In this document: positions 17,282 to 25,891 of the stretch, one piece after another
Layout: every line of letters starts with the position of its first letter
Position numbering within the stretch: position 1 is the first letter of the stretch
Assembly: GCA_964418255.1 (NCBI GenBank)
Contig: CAYQKV010000001.1
Span: forward strand, 124,001 to 188,000
Direction of reading: 5' to 3'
Source: CAG-1782 sp964418255
GTDB taxonomy: Bacteria; Bacillota; Clostridia; Christensenellales; DTU072
DNA: 64,000 nt
Notes under the pieces: model-generated
The model's database searches: none
Told to the model about the DNA's origin: nothing
The model's input: only the letters and a program-made list of their open reading frames with translations
Position numbers and translations under genes: made by a program

Positions 17282-18532
17282 TTATTTTATTTCGTTGTTC
17301 TCTTTCAGGAATACGAACAACTTGTCGGTCAGAATTTGATTTGCAAAGTAATTCGTCGCTTCGCGTAAGTCTTTTTCTTCCACGCCTTCGAGCTTTTCTT
17401 TGATTTCTTCGGGCGTAACCGTTATATTCTCTTTCTTGCAAATTTCTTCGAGAATAAGTCTTATTTTTATATTGCGGACCGCTTCGTCCTTCTTTTCTTC
17501 CTTGATTTTCTCAATCGTGGAACCCGTATATTTGAGATAATCGTCGAGCTTCAAGCCGTACTGCGCCATACTGTATTCCATTTCGCGCACTCTGTAATCG
17601 AGTTCTTCCTCTATCATACATTCGGGAATTTCGATTTCCGTATTTGCGGCAATTTTCTCTACGATGTCGTTTTCCAGTTTAATATCGGCGTTTCTCGTTT
17701 TTCCTTCGAGAAGTCTCGCTTTGATTTTATCCTTCCATTCGTCCACGGTGTTGAGCTCCTCGTCAACGTCCTTAACGAACTCGTCGTCAAGCACGGGAAG
17801 TTCTTTTTTCTGTACTTCGTGAAGAACTATTGCAAAAACCGCTTTTTTGCCCGCAAGGTCTTTGCTGCCGTAATCTTCGGGGAATGTAACCTCTATGTCT
17901 TTACTGTCTTCCTTACTCATTCCGACAATCTGGTCTTCGAAACCGGGGATAAATGTATTGCTTCCGAGTTCGAGCGACTGTTTTTCCGCCGTGCCTCCGT
18001 CGAATTTTACTCCGTCGATGCTTCCGCTGTAATCGATTATAACGGTGTCGCCGAGTTCCGCGGGCGTTTCTTTTTCCACCATTCTCGCTCTCGAATTGAG
18101 TTCTTTTTCCACTTCTTTGTCGAGTTCTTCGTCGGTAACTTCTACGTTGTCTTTTTCGAAGCTCAAACCCTTATACTGTCCGAGGTCGAATTCGGGTCGC
18201 GTTACAACCGTGATAACAAATTTCGCACCCTCTTCTCCTATGCTCTTTACGTCAAAATCGGGATTGGTAATGACGTGAAGATTTTCCTTTTCGATTATTT
18301 CCGCATAGCTTTTATCCGCCGCTATATCAAGCGCGTCTTCGTAAAAGAATTCTTTTCCGTATCTGTTTACAAGCACGCTCATCGGCACTTTGCCTTTGCG
18401 AAACCCTTCTACCGCATATTTGAATTTATTTTTAGCGTATGCTTCTTTGGCATAATTCTCCCATTCTTCTTTTTCGATACTGATAGCAATCTCAGTTTTT
18501 GTTTTGCTCAATTTCTGTAAAGAGTATTCCAT
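17282..18532 (-). CDS. tig: Trigger factor, ribosome-bound chaperone
   Basis: Chaperone that binds at the ribosomal exit tunnel. The 416-residue protein has the ribosome-binding signature GFRKGKVP (about 43-50), a central FKBP-type prolyl isomerase domain starting near GDTVIIDYSGSIDG, and the helical C-terminal arms. Its ATG follows GGAGG by 11 bases. A sigma-A promoter lies just upstream, so it starts the tig-clpP-clpX-engB unit. Confidence 0.96.
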   Translation of the reverse strand: MEYSLQKLSKTKTEIAISIEKEEWENYAKEAYAKNKFKYAVEGFRKGKVPMSVLVNRYGKEFFYEDALDIAADKSYAEIIEKENLHVITNPDFDVKSIGEEGAKFVITVVTRPEFDLGQYKGLSFEKDNVEVTDEELDKEVEKELNSRARMVEKETPAELGDTVIIDYSGSIDGVKFDGGTAEKQSLELGSNTFIPGFEDQIVGMSKEDSKDIEVTFPEDYGSKDLAGKKAVFAIVLHEVQKKELPVLDDEFVKDVDEELNTVDEWKDKIKARLLEGKTRNADIKLENDIVEKIAANTEIEIPECMIEEELDYRVREMEYSMAQYGLKLDDYLKYTGSTIEKIKEEKKDEAVRNIKIRLILEEICKKENITVTPEEIKEKLEGVEEKDLREATNYFANQILTDKLFVFLKENNEIK

Positions 18533-18580
18533 TTTATTCTTAACCTCCGTAAATTGTACTCCGAGAAAATATTTCTATTT

Positions 18581-18609
18581 ATAATATCATAATTTACCGT
18601 TTATTGCAA
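18581..18609 (-). promoter_or_regulatory. Sigma-A promoter of tig
   Basis: TTGCAA at 18604-18609, 17 bases, TATTAT at 18581-18586 on the minus strand, about 48 bases before the tig ATG. Confidence 0.7.
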
Positions 18610-18647
18610 ATTATTATTACCGCAAAAAACTACGAATTATGGCTTTT

Positions 18648-20054
18648 TCAGTTATCTCCGTTCGCAAAATTCTCTTTTTGCGCTTTCTGCAACGGATACT
18701 TCGACTGATTTTCGCTTTCGGTGAACCTCATATACGCTCCTTGCCAGTCGAATCGTATCTGGTCGAGTTCGCCGTTACGGTGCTTGGCTACGTTAAGCAA
18801 AATCGGACTTTCCTTGTCTCCCTCGATTTCGCGCGACAAGAACATAACTATATCCGCGTCCTGCTCGATTGCTCCCGATTCGCGCAAGTCGCTGAGCATA
18901 GGCGTTTTATCCGTTCTGTTTTCTATTCCGCGGGACATCTGCGACAGCAGCAAAACGGGACAGTTAAGCTCTTTCGCCGCAATTTTCATCATTCTCGACA
19001 TATCGGAAACGTCCTGCTGGCGGTTCTGGTCTCTTCTCTTGTCGCCGTTATCCATAAGCCCGAGATAGTCGATTACCACAAGGTCGAGAGAAGTAAATCC
19101 TTTTCCCGAACAGCATAGTTTGCGACATTGATTGAGCACGTCTTTCGGCGTAACAACGCTCGAATCGTTGATAAATATTCTCGAATCGCTCAAAGTTTTC
19201 GTCATTTCCCATAAACTTTTATGCGACGAACCGACGAGTTCTCCGGTGTTAAGTTCGTTCATATTGACGTTGGACATATTACTCAACATTCTCTGCGCAA
19301 TCTGCGTAGCCGGCATTTCCAAAGAATATATAGCTATTACGCGTTTTTCGTCCTTACGCTTCGCAATATTTGCCACAATATTGAGCGCAAACGCGGTTTT
19401 TCCTACCGACGGACGCGCCGCGAGAATAATGAGGTCGCCCTTTTGCAATCCGTTGGTAAGTCTGTCGAATCGCGGAAAACCCGTCATTATGCCGCGGAAA
19501 GCGTTCTTATCTTTCGCCAAAGCGTCCATTCTGTCGATAAGCGTCGCCGCGGGCGAAGATATATGTACAAGCGCGCTACTCGTAAGTTTGTTCGATATAT
19601 CGAAAATCAGTTTTTCGGCGTTTCGAAGCGTTGCTTCTTCATCTGTGGAATTATACGCGTCTTCGATAATCGTATTGCAACGGGTTATCACTTCCCTCAA
19701 TATCATATCGCGCGTAATTATCTTTACATATTGCTGACAATTTGCTCCCGACGGCAAAAGAGAAGCAAGTTCGGTAAGGTATGTGAGAACGTCTCTTTCT
19801 CCTTTTTTTTCGAGAAAATCGTTTACCGCAATAATATCAACCGACATCTGCGCTTTATCGACTTCGAGCATTGCGTCGAATATTTTCCGATTGAGCTTAT
19901 TGTAAAACGCCTCGGGCGCGATTTTCGTCAAATACTCGCCCGATACGTTTCCGTCTATAAGCAAGCAACATAATACGCATTGCTCCGCTTCGAAACTGTT
20001 CGGGAAAGTCTTAACCTGCGGCGCGACTTCGCGTTTGTTTTTTTCCTGTTCCAT
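18648..20054 (-). CDS. dnaB: Replicative DNA helicase DnaB/DnaC
   Basis: Hexameric helicase that unwinds the template at the replication fork. The 468-residue protein has the N-terminal primase-interacting helical domain (NSFEAEQCVLCCLLID), a linker, and the RecA-like domain with Walker A AARPSVGKTA (212-221), VVIDYLGLM and the C-terminal SDLRESGAIEQDADIV loop. The gene follows the membrane protein at 20055 without a gap. In Bacillus the equivalent gene (dnaC) is usually next to rplI, which is not seen here. Confidence 0.96.
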   Translation of the reverse strand: MEQEKNKREVAPQVKTFPNSFEAEQCVLCCLLIDGNVSGEYLTKIAPEAFYNKLNRKIFDAMLEVDKAQMSVDIIAVNDFLEKKGERDVLTYLTELASLLPSGANCQQYVKIITRDMILREVITRCNTIIEDAYNSTDEEATLRNAEKLIFDISNKLTSSALVHISSPAATLIDRMDALAKDKNAFRGIMTGFPRFDRLTNGLQKGDLIILAARPSVGKTAFALNIVANIAKRKDEKRVIAIYSLEMPATQIAQRMLSNMSNVNMNELNTGELVGSSHKSLWEMTKTLSDSRIFINDSSVVTPKDVLNQCRKLCCSGKGFTSLDLVVIDYLGLMDNGDKRRDQNRQQDVSDMSRMMKIAAKELNCPVLLLSQMSRGIENRTDKTPMLSDLRESGAIEQDADIVMFLSREIEGDKESPILLNVAKHRNGELDQIRFDWQGAYMRFTESENQSKYPLQKAQKENFANGDN

Positions 20055-20864
20055 TTACGTTCTCCTCTTCTTCCTGACTAAAAGCACGGTAAGCGGCACG
20101 GCGAGCACGACAATTCCCGCTATCACCGCTATCATATACCAGCCCGACGAATTAGGCACGCGCTGATATATCGTAATAAACTTGTCGCACTCGGCAACCG
20201 TCGTATCGAACCGATGATAATACATATGGTCCGCCGCCGAATAATTAACGATGTTTGCCGAACTCGTAATCGTACGTTTTCCGTACGGCGTTCCGTAAAC
20301 ATAAGAAAGCAACATTTTTTCGTCGCTTATCCCCGCGTCAAGACAAGCCTTGTAAATACGATTTACAAATTTCCCTTCGGTCTTTATGCTCGCAAAAACC
20401 GTCTGAAAACTCGATGTATATTCCGTATAAAAAAGCGTCTTTTTCGTCGGGTCTCTCTTTTCGCTTACTTCATAACCGTCGTACCCTTGCGAAATATAAT
20501 AGTCGGTAAGAGTCGGATACGACAGATACGCCGTCATTCTGCCGTTATCCAAGTCTACGTCGATGGAAAATCCGTTTTTTACGAAAGTATCCTTAACCGA
20601 TACTATCAACGCTTTTTTGTCCTCGACCGCGGAATAAAAGTCTCTGTCGAACTTCACTTCATACGCAAAATAAACGCCCGACATATATTCGATATAATAG
20701 TGGTATAAAATCTGCACGTCGCAACCGTTTCCGATGTCGAACCCCGAACCGTCTTCCGTCTCGGCGTAAGCAATGCAAGGCGTGTTAAAGAACGCGACAG
20801 CAAAAGTCGCGATTATCGCAAAAATTATTAACGTTACGGTTATATTCTTTCTCGCTTTATCCAT
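20055..20864 (-). CDS. Exported single-pass protein of unknown function
   Basis: Unrecognised 269-residue protein. It has an N-terminal signal segment (about 9-34, ending AYAETED), an extracytoplasmic domain of about 190 residues rich in Tyr and Asp, and a C-terminal membrane helix (about 243-262) closed by KKRRT, so the C-terminus should be cytoplasmic. Its ATG overlaps the pepF stop by one base (TAATG) and its stop abuts dnaB, so all three genes are likely one transcript. The tight link between a surface protein and the replicative helicase has no obvious reason. Confidence 0.8.
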   Translation of the reverse strand: MDKARKNITVTLIIFAIIATFAVAFFNTPCIAYAETEDGSGFDIGNGCDVQILYHYYIEYMSGVYFAYEVKFDRDFYSAVEDKKALIVSVKDTFVKNGFSIDVDLDNGRMTAYLSYPTLTDYYISQGYDGYEVSEKRDPTKKTLFYTEYTSSFQTVFASIKTEGKFVNRIYKACLDAGISDEKMLLSYVYGTPYGKRTITSSANIVNYSAADHMYYHRFDTTVAECDKFITIYQRVPNSSGWYMIAVIAGIVVLAVPLTVLLVRKKRRT

Positions 20865-22636
20865 TACTTTATTTTTTTAAGTTCGCCAAGCACTTCGCGA
20901 AATTCTTTCATCGCCGTTACGAATGGCGTTTTTTTCGTAAGGTCTATATCCACGATATCGAGAATTTCCATAGGATATTTACTTCCTCCGCTTTTCAGAA
21001 ATTCTTTATATTTATTGACAAATCCCTCTTCCGATAAAATTCTGTTCGCGATATTTATCGCGCAAACTATTCCCGTAGCATACTTGTAAACGTAAAAAGC
21101 TCTGTAAAAATGCGGTATTCTCGCCCATTCGTAGGCTATGTCGTCATCGGTAACCACGGCGTCGCCGTAGTATTTTACGTTCAATTCGGAATAAAACGCG
21201 TTCATTTTTTCATATCCGAGCGCGTCACCTTTTTCCGCGACTTCGTGAGTATATTTTTCGAATTCGGCAAACATAGTCTGACGGAAAAGAGTTGTTCTTA
21301 TCATATCGATATAATAACTCAGAAGATATTTTCTTTCGTCCCCAGTCGCGGTTTTAAGCATATGTTTAATGAGCAGAACTTCGTTTACCGTGCTCGCAAT
21401 TTCCGCGAGGAAAATACAGTAGTCCGCTTTTTCGTAAACCTGTGCGCCGTTGGAATAAAAAGAGTGCATCGCGTGTCCCATTTCGTGCGCGATGGTAAAA
21501 ATATCGTGAGTCGTTCCCTTATGATTGAGAAGAACGAACGGGTGCGTTCCGTAAACCGCCCAGGAGTATGCTCCGCTTCTTTTGTTTTCCGTCTCTTCCA
21601 CGTCGAGCCATCTTTCTTCTTTCGCTTTTTTAAGCGTGTCGACGTATTCTTTTCCGAGTGGCGCGAGAGCTTCGACCACGATAGAATACGCCTTGTCGTA
21701 ATCGACGTCGGATTCGACGTTATCCACAATCGGGACATACATATCGTACATATGCATTTCTTTGAGTTTTAACGCTTTTTTACGGTATGCGACGTATTCG
21801 TGCATAGAAGAAACGTATTTGTTGACGACCTCTATAAGATTTTCATATACTTTGTACGGAATGTTTTCTCCGTAAAGCGCGCGCGAAAGACAACTGTCGA
21901 ATTTTCTCGCTTTTGTATAAAAGCAATCCTTTTTAACGTTTCCCGCATAAACGGCGGCTATCGTATTTATCATTTTTTTGTATCCGCAGTAAAGTTTTTC
22001 GTACGCTTCTCTTCTGACTTCTTCTCGTTTATCCTGCATACATACGGAATATAATCCGTGACTGATTTTCATAGGTCCGCTTCCGAGGTCTATTTCCCCG
22101 AAATCAGCGTCGACGTTGTCGAACATCGAAAACACGGTGCGAAAATCTCCCGCAAAACTCTGCGAGGAAGACAATATCGCTTCTTCCTTTTCTCCGAGAA
22201 GATGTTTTTTTCCTCGGATAACCGAATCGAGATACATAGAAAAATAATCGTATTTTTCGCTGTCGCGCATTTTTATCAGGTCGGATTTGCGGAAACCCGA
22301 AAGCGAGGGTTCTATAAACGAACAAGCCGTGGAAAACTTCACGCTCAGATAATCGATTTTTTCGCAAAGTTCCATATACCGAGAATCCGCCTTATTTTCA
22401 TCGCTTTTAAGATTGAGATAAACGTACGCTTTTTCGATTTTATAACCTATTTTACTACGCACAAGAAGACATTCAATCGCGTTATCGGGATTGAGCTTTC
22501 CTTTGAACGCCTCTATCTCTTTACACCCCGCTTCTATATCTCCGAACATTTTCGGAAGTTCGGCTTCGGACAAAATATCTTCCACCGACCATTTACGACT
22601 CTGAGGAACCGAATCCCGTGTCAACGCACCTTTCAT
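20864..22636 (-). CDS. pepF: Oligoendopeptidase F (M3 family)
   Basis: Cytosolic zinc metallopeptidase that cleaves short peptides. The 590-residue protein has the M3B helical N-terminal region and the zinc motif HEMGH (His384, Glu385, His388) with the third ligand Glu412 in FLAEIASTVNE. GGAG lies ten bases before the ATG. It opens a three-gene unit ending in dnaB and has a near-consensus promoter immediately downstream of the SRP RNA gene. Confidence 0.95.
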   Translation of the reverse strand: MKGALTRDSVPQSRKWSVEDILSEAELPKMFGDIEAGCKEIEAFKGKLNPDNAIECLLVRSKIGYKIEKAYVYLNLKSDENKADSRYMELCEKIDYLSVKFSTACSFIEPSLSGFRKSDLIKMRDSEKYDYFSMYLDSVIRGKKHLLGEKEEAILSSSQSFAGDFRTVFSMFDNVDADFGEIDLGSGPMKISHGLYSVCMQDKREEVRREAYEKLYCGYKKMINTIAAVYAGNVKKDCFYTKARKFDSCLSRALYGENIPYKVYENLIEVVNKYVSSMHEYVAYRKKALKLKEMHMYDMYVPIVDNVESDVDYDKAYSIVVEALAPLGKEYVDTLKKAKEERWLDVEETENKRSGAYSWAVYGTHPFVLLNHKGTTHDIFTIAHEMGHAMHSFYSNGAQVYEKADYCIFLAEIASTVNEVLLIKHMLKTATGDERKYLLSYYIDMIRTTLFRQTMFAEFEKYTHEVAEKGDALGYEKMNAFYSELNVKYYGDAVVTDDDIAYEWARIPHFYRAFYVYKYATGIVCAINIANRILSEEGFVNKYKEFLKSGGSKYPMEILDIVDIDLTKKTPFVTAMKEFREVLGELKKIK

Positions 22637-22688
22637 TGCAAAAAATCTCCGTCAAGTTTGCGCGTCCGTCCGCGCGACTGTATTAAGT

Positions 22689-22717
22689 ATTATAGTTAAA
22701 TAAAACGTAAAAGTCAA
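22689..22717 (-). promoter_or_regulatory. Sigma-A promoter of pepF
   Basis: TTGACT at 22712-22717, 17 bases, TATAAT at 22689-22694 on the minus strand, about 52 bases before the pepF ATG. Confidence 0.8.
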
Positions 22718-22792
22718 GATAATAATATCCGACGAGCAGCGTTTATATACCGTATTATTATATTTCGGAAAATTAAAAATTTATTAAAATAA

Positions 22793-23058
22793 ACGCACCC
22801 GCTCCGACGTACGATACCGAATCGGCATACGCACAGGCGGCTCCACCAAAGTTTCCTCGTAACACATTCCGAAATTTGCTTAGTGCTGCTGCGGTCAAGC
22901 TCTGACACGGTTCACAACACGAAATTGTACAAGACCTTGATATCTACGCTCCTTATGCGCATCGGCTTTCCATATCGCGCGCCTCGGCGGGCGTTCGACC
23001 TCGCTGTAGCGGGTTGCGAGTTACAGGGCACCGCTAACTCCCCGTCTAGCGTCTGCGT
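22793..23058 (-). ncRNA. ffs: Signal recognition particle RNA, long Bacillus type
   Basis: RNA core of the signal recognition particle, which targets nascent membrane proteins with Ffh. The 5' Alu region GCTAGACGGGGAGTTAGCGG and the following GTGCCCTGTAACTCGCAA match the Bacillus subtilis small cytoplasmic RNA, and GAACCGTGTCAG with CGCAGCAGCACTAAG matches domain IV. ACGCA at the 5' end pairs with TGCGT at the 3' end, which sets the length near 266 nucleotides; a U-rich stretch follows. The apical loop is UGAC (22894-22897), not the common GGAA, and one stem pair has changed from U-A to G-C, so the hairpin is kept. Ends are estimated to a few bases. Confidence 0.93.
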
Positions 23059-23061
23059 AGT

Positions 23062-23090
23062 ATTATAAACGAAAAAAAATAAAAAATCAA
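23062..23090 (-). promoter_or_regulatory. Sigma-A promoter of the SRP RNA
   Basis: TTGATT at 23085-23090, 17 bases, TATAAT at 23062-23067 on the minus strand. The expected start, about seven bases after the -10 box, falls at 23055-23058, where the RNA's terminal helix begins. Confidence 0.85.
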
Positions 23091-23131
23091 GCGGTTTAAG
23101 TAAACCGACAAAATCGGTTGTTTTTCCGCTC

Positions 23132-24250
23132 TTACCATTCGCCGTCTTCTTCGTCGTTTTCCTTTTTCTCTCTGAAAAGCGTATCGGAAATTTTCCGTTT
23201 AAGGTTTTCCATTCCCTCTCCGGTAAGCGCGCTGACGAAAACCGTTTCGTTTCCCGACGGCACCGTCTCGGGGTATCCCGTATCGACCTTGTTGATAACG
23301 GTTATCGACGGAACGTTTCCCGCCTCGATTTTTTCGAGAACGGACTTAACCACATCGTACTGTTTCATCATTTCCTTGCTTTCGGCGTTCAGGACGACTA
23401 AAATAAGGTCCGCGTATTTCGTCTCTTCCAACGTACTCGAAAAAGCGTCGATAAATTCGTGCGGCAACCTCGAAATAAACCCGACCGTATCCACAAGAAC
23501 AAACTCCTTTCCTTCGTCGAGCCAAAGTTTTCTCGTAACAGGGTCAAGCGTTGCGAAAAGTTTGTTTTCCGCAAGCACTCCTGCTTTCGTAAAATAATTC
23601 ATCAGCGTGGATTTTCCCGCATTTGTGTATCCAACGATACAAACAACTGGAATTTTGCTCTTTTCTCTCCTACTGCGTCTCAATTTCCTCGCCGCAGAAA
23701 GTTTCTCCGCCTTTTCTTCGAGGTCGCGTATTTCGGCTCGTATGGTTCTTTTATCGAGTTCGAGTTGCTGTTCGCCCGCGCCGCGACGCGCGCCGCTTCC
23801 GCCGCCTCCTCCGCCGCCCTGGCGACTTAATACCACTCCTTGCCCGAGCACTCTCGGCAAGCTGTGCTTTTTTCTTGCGAGCTCTACCTGGATTTTTCCC
23901 TCGTTGCTCGTCGCGTGTCTTGCGAAAATTTCCAAAATAAGCGTTGCTCGGTCAATAACTTCCGTTCCGAGATACTTTTCGAGATTATTGAACTGACTTC
24001 CCGATATGTCGTTATCGAAAATAACCGTATCCGCCTGTAATTCGTCTACCGCCCTTTTAAGTTCTTCCAGTTTTCCCGTTCCTATATAATAGGATTTATC
24101 CGGTCTGTCTTTACGTTGCGTAAGCCTTCCCACTACTTCATAGTCGGCTGTATCGGCAAGAAGTTCGAGTTCGTCAAGCACGTCCGAATCTTCTTTTTCC
24201 TTGAACACGTTTACAAGAAACGCTTTTCTTTTAGTACATAATTCATCCAT
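23132..24250 (-). CDS. hflX: Ribosome-rescue GTPase HflX
   Basis: GTPase that binds the 50S subunit and splits stalled ribosomes. The 372-residue protein has the N-terminal HflX domain (ELAELLADTADYEVVG-like start), the glycine-rich linker QGGGGGGGSGARRGAGE, and a G domain with GYTNAGKSTLMN, the G3 segment DTVGFISRLPH and G4 NKVD. It stands alone. The promoter's -10 box ends six bases before the ATG and there is no ribosome site, so the mRNA should be leaderless. HflX deals with ribosome stress, so a start that avoids Shine-Dalgarno pairing could matter. Confidence 0.95.
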   Translation of the reverse strand: MDELCTKRKAFLVNVFKEKEDSDVLDELELLADTADYEVVGRLTQRKDRPDKSYYIGTGKLEELKRAVDELQADTVIFDNDISGSQFNNLEKYLGTEVIDRATLILEIFARHATSNEGKIQVELARKKHSLPRVLGQGVVLSRQGGGGGGGSGARRGAGEQQLELDKRTIRAEIRDLEEKAEKLSAARKLRRSRREKSKIPVVCIVGYTNAGKSTLMNYFTKAGVLAENKLFATLDPVTRKLWLDEGKEFVLVDTVGFISRLPHEFIDAFSSTLEETKYADLILVVLNAESKEMMKQYDVVKSVLEKIEAGNVPSITVINKVDTGYPETVPSGNETVFVSALTGEGMENLKRKISDTLFREKKENDEEDGEW

Positions 24251-24256
24251 ATTTTT

Positions 24257-24285
24257 AGTATATCAGAAATATCGTTTGTTTGCAA
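24257..24285 (-). promoter_or_regulatory. Promoter of hflX (predicted leaderless)
   Basis: TTGCAA at 24280-24285, 17 bases, TATACT at 24257-24262. Six bases separate the -10 box from the ATG at 24250, so the expected start of transcription is the A of ATG. Confidence 0.75.
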
Positions 24286-24309
24286 AGAATAGAGTTCTTT
24301 TTCAGATAT

Positions 24310-24344
24310 AAAAAGAAAACGGATTTTACTCCGTTTCCTTTTTA
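24310..24344 (-). terminator. Terminator of spoIVA
   Basis: On the minus strand AAAAGGAAACGGA pairs with TCCGTTTTCTTTT around six bases, and a T-run is part of the 3' arm. It lies just after the spoIVA stop codon. Confidence 0.8.
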
Positions 24345-24360
24345 TAAAACTTATCGAGGT

Positions 24361-25836
24361 TTACAGTAAGACGCACAATACTCCGCCTTTCCCTTCGTTT
24401 ACGATTCTTGAAATCGTTTTACGAAGTTTTGCCTGCGTATCCGACGACATACTGCCTATTTTGTTGTTGAGGTCCTCTTTTACAAGCGTATTAAGACTTA
24501 CGCCGAACATATTCGTTTCCCATATGCCCTTTTTATTGTTTTCGAATTCGCCTAAAAGATACTTAACGAGGTCTTCGCTCTGCTGTTCGCTTCCTATCGT
24601 CGGGCTGATTTCCGTCTCCACGTCCACTCTCACGATATGATACGAAGGCGCGCTCGCTTTAAGTTTTACGCCGTATCTGTTACCCTTTCTGACAAGCTCC
24701 GGTTCGTCGAGCTCCATATCGTCCATCGTCGGGTTCACCACGCCGTATCCGTCCTCTTTTACGCTTTCCATCGCCTTCCTTATTCCCTCGTAATCGTTGT
24801 ATGATTTAGCGAGTTTTTTAACGAAAGTAAGCAATTTGAACTCGTCTTCCACATCCTGCCCGCATTCGCGGCTTAATACGTTAAAGTACAGTCCTTCGCC
24901 CGCCTTACAAGTCAGTTCTATTTCTCCCGTAGCGGGATTGCAAGAAACTTCCGTTCCTTTTTCAATGAATTTACACTCGTCGAACATTGTTTCGAGTTTG
25001 GACGAATCGCGCATTTTGCTTATTCCGGAAGTTTTGCTTTTAATGCAGTCGAGAATATTTTTCATTATCTCTTCTTCGGGGCAAAGCGAGCGCATCCATT
25101 TCGGAATACGGAAATTTATCTTAGTTACGGGGAACTCATAAAGAGCCATTTCCATAATTGAAGTGATTTCATCTTTACCTAGGCGCGTTACGTCGCAGCA
25201 ATAAACGGGTACTCCGTATCTTTCTTCGAGACTTTCACGCAGTCTTATTGCGTCGGTTTCGTTCGGCGTACGGGAATTGAGTACGATAACAAAGGGTTTT
25301 CCGCAACTTTTCAGTTCGTTTACCACTCTTTCTTCGCTTTCTACGTATTTTGCCCTCGCAATGTCGGTTATCGTTCCGTCGGTAGTAACGAGAATACCAA
25401 CTGTCGAATGTTCTCTTATAACTTTTTCGGTACCGAGTTCCGCCGCTTGCTGAAAAGGCATTTCTTCGTCCGACCACGGCGTTTTTACCAGTCGTTCTTT
25501 ATCTCCTTCTCTATGTCCTATGGCGTCCTCGACAAGATAGCCCACACAGTCGATAAGCCTTACGTTTGCATTCATTTTATCGAAATTAACGCTTACCGCT
25601 TCGTTGGGAATAAACTTCGGCTCGGTCGTCATTATGGTTTTCCCGTCGGCGGATTGCGGAAGTTCGTCTATAGCTCTTTGCAATTTGTTTTTATCCGTTA
25701 TTTTATCGAGAACGGAAGTCTCCATAAATTTTTTGATAAAAGTAGATTTGCCTGTCCTTACCGGTCCGACCACTCCCAAATAAATATCGCCACCGGTTCG
25801 GATGGCGATATCGTCATATATATCGTAATTTAACAT
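24361..25836 (-). CDS. spoIVA: Stage IV sporulation protein A, spore coat morphogenetic ATPase
   Basis: ATPase that polymerises on the outer forespore membrane into the basement layer of the spore coat, recruited there by SpoVM. I start it at the ATG at 25836, which has GGAGGCG seven bases upstream and gives MLNYDIYDDIAIRTGGDIYL, the normal N-terminus; a longer in-frame start has no support. The 491-residue protein has Walker A GPVRTGKST (24-32), the AKYVESEERVV segment and the conserved end GVLCVLL. A sigma-E-like promoter lies upstream, as expected from Bacillus, where this gene is mother-cell specific. Its partner spoVM is also in this window. Confidence 0.97.
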   Translation of the reverse strand: MLNYDIYDDIAIRTGGDIYLGVVGPVRTGKSTFIKKFMETSVLDKITDKNKLQRAIDELPQSADGKTIMTTEPKFIPNEAVSVNFDKMNANVRLIDCVGYLVEDAIGHREGDKERLVKTPWSDEEMPFQQAAELGTEKVIREHSTVGILVTTDGTITDIARAKYVESEERVVNELKSCGKPFVIVLNSRTPNETDAIRLRESLEERYGVPVYCCDVTRLGKDEITSIMEMALYEFPVTKINFRIPKWMRSLCPEEEIMKNILDCIKSKTSGISKMRDSSKLETMFDECKFIEKGTEVSCNPATGEIELTCKAGEGLYFNVLSRECGQDVEDEFKLLTFVKKLAKSYNDYEGIRKAMESVKEDGYGVVNPTMDDMELDEPELVRKGNRYGVKLKASAPSYHIVRVDVETEISPTIGSEQQSEDLVKYLLGEFENNKKGIWETNMFGVSLNTLVKEDLNNKIGSMSSDTQAKLRKTISRIVNEGKGGVLCVLL

Positions 25837-25862
25837 TTTTCGCCTCCACAAGTTTTTACTTA

Positions 25863-25891
25863 ATCTTATGTCGGCGTTTACTTCTTTATGC
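25863..25891 (-). promoter_or_regulatory. Sigma-E-like promoter of spoIVA
   Basis: GCATAAA at 25885-25891, 14 bases, CATAAGAT at 25863-25870 on the minus strand. The second matches the CATANNNT -10 core of sigma-E and the spacing is right; the -35 match is partial. It overlaps the end of the upstream aminotransferase gene. Confidence 0.6.

Noticed and set aside
14726..18532. A missing lon gene as a deletion scar in the tig-clp-engB unit
   Set aside because: Gene spacing is tidy and no remnant of lon is seen between clpX and engB, so this is better read as an ordinary alternative gene order.
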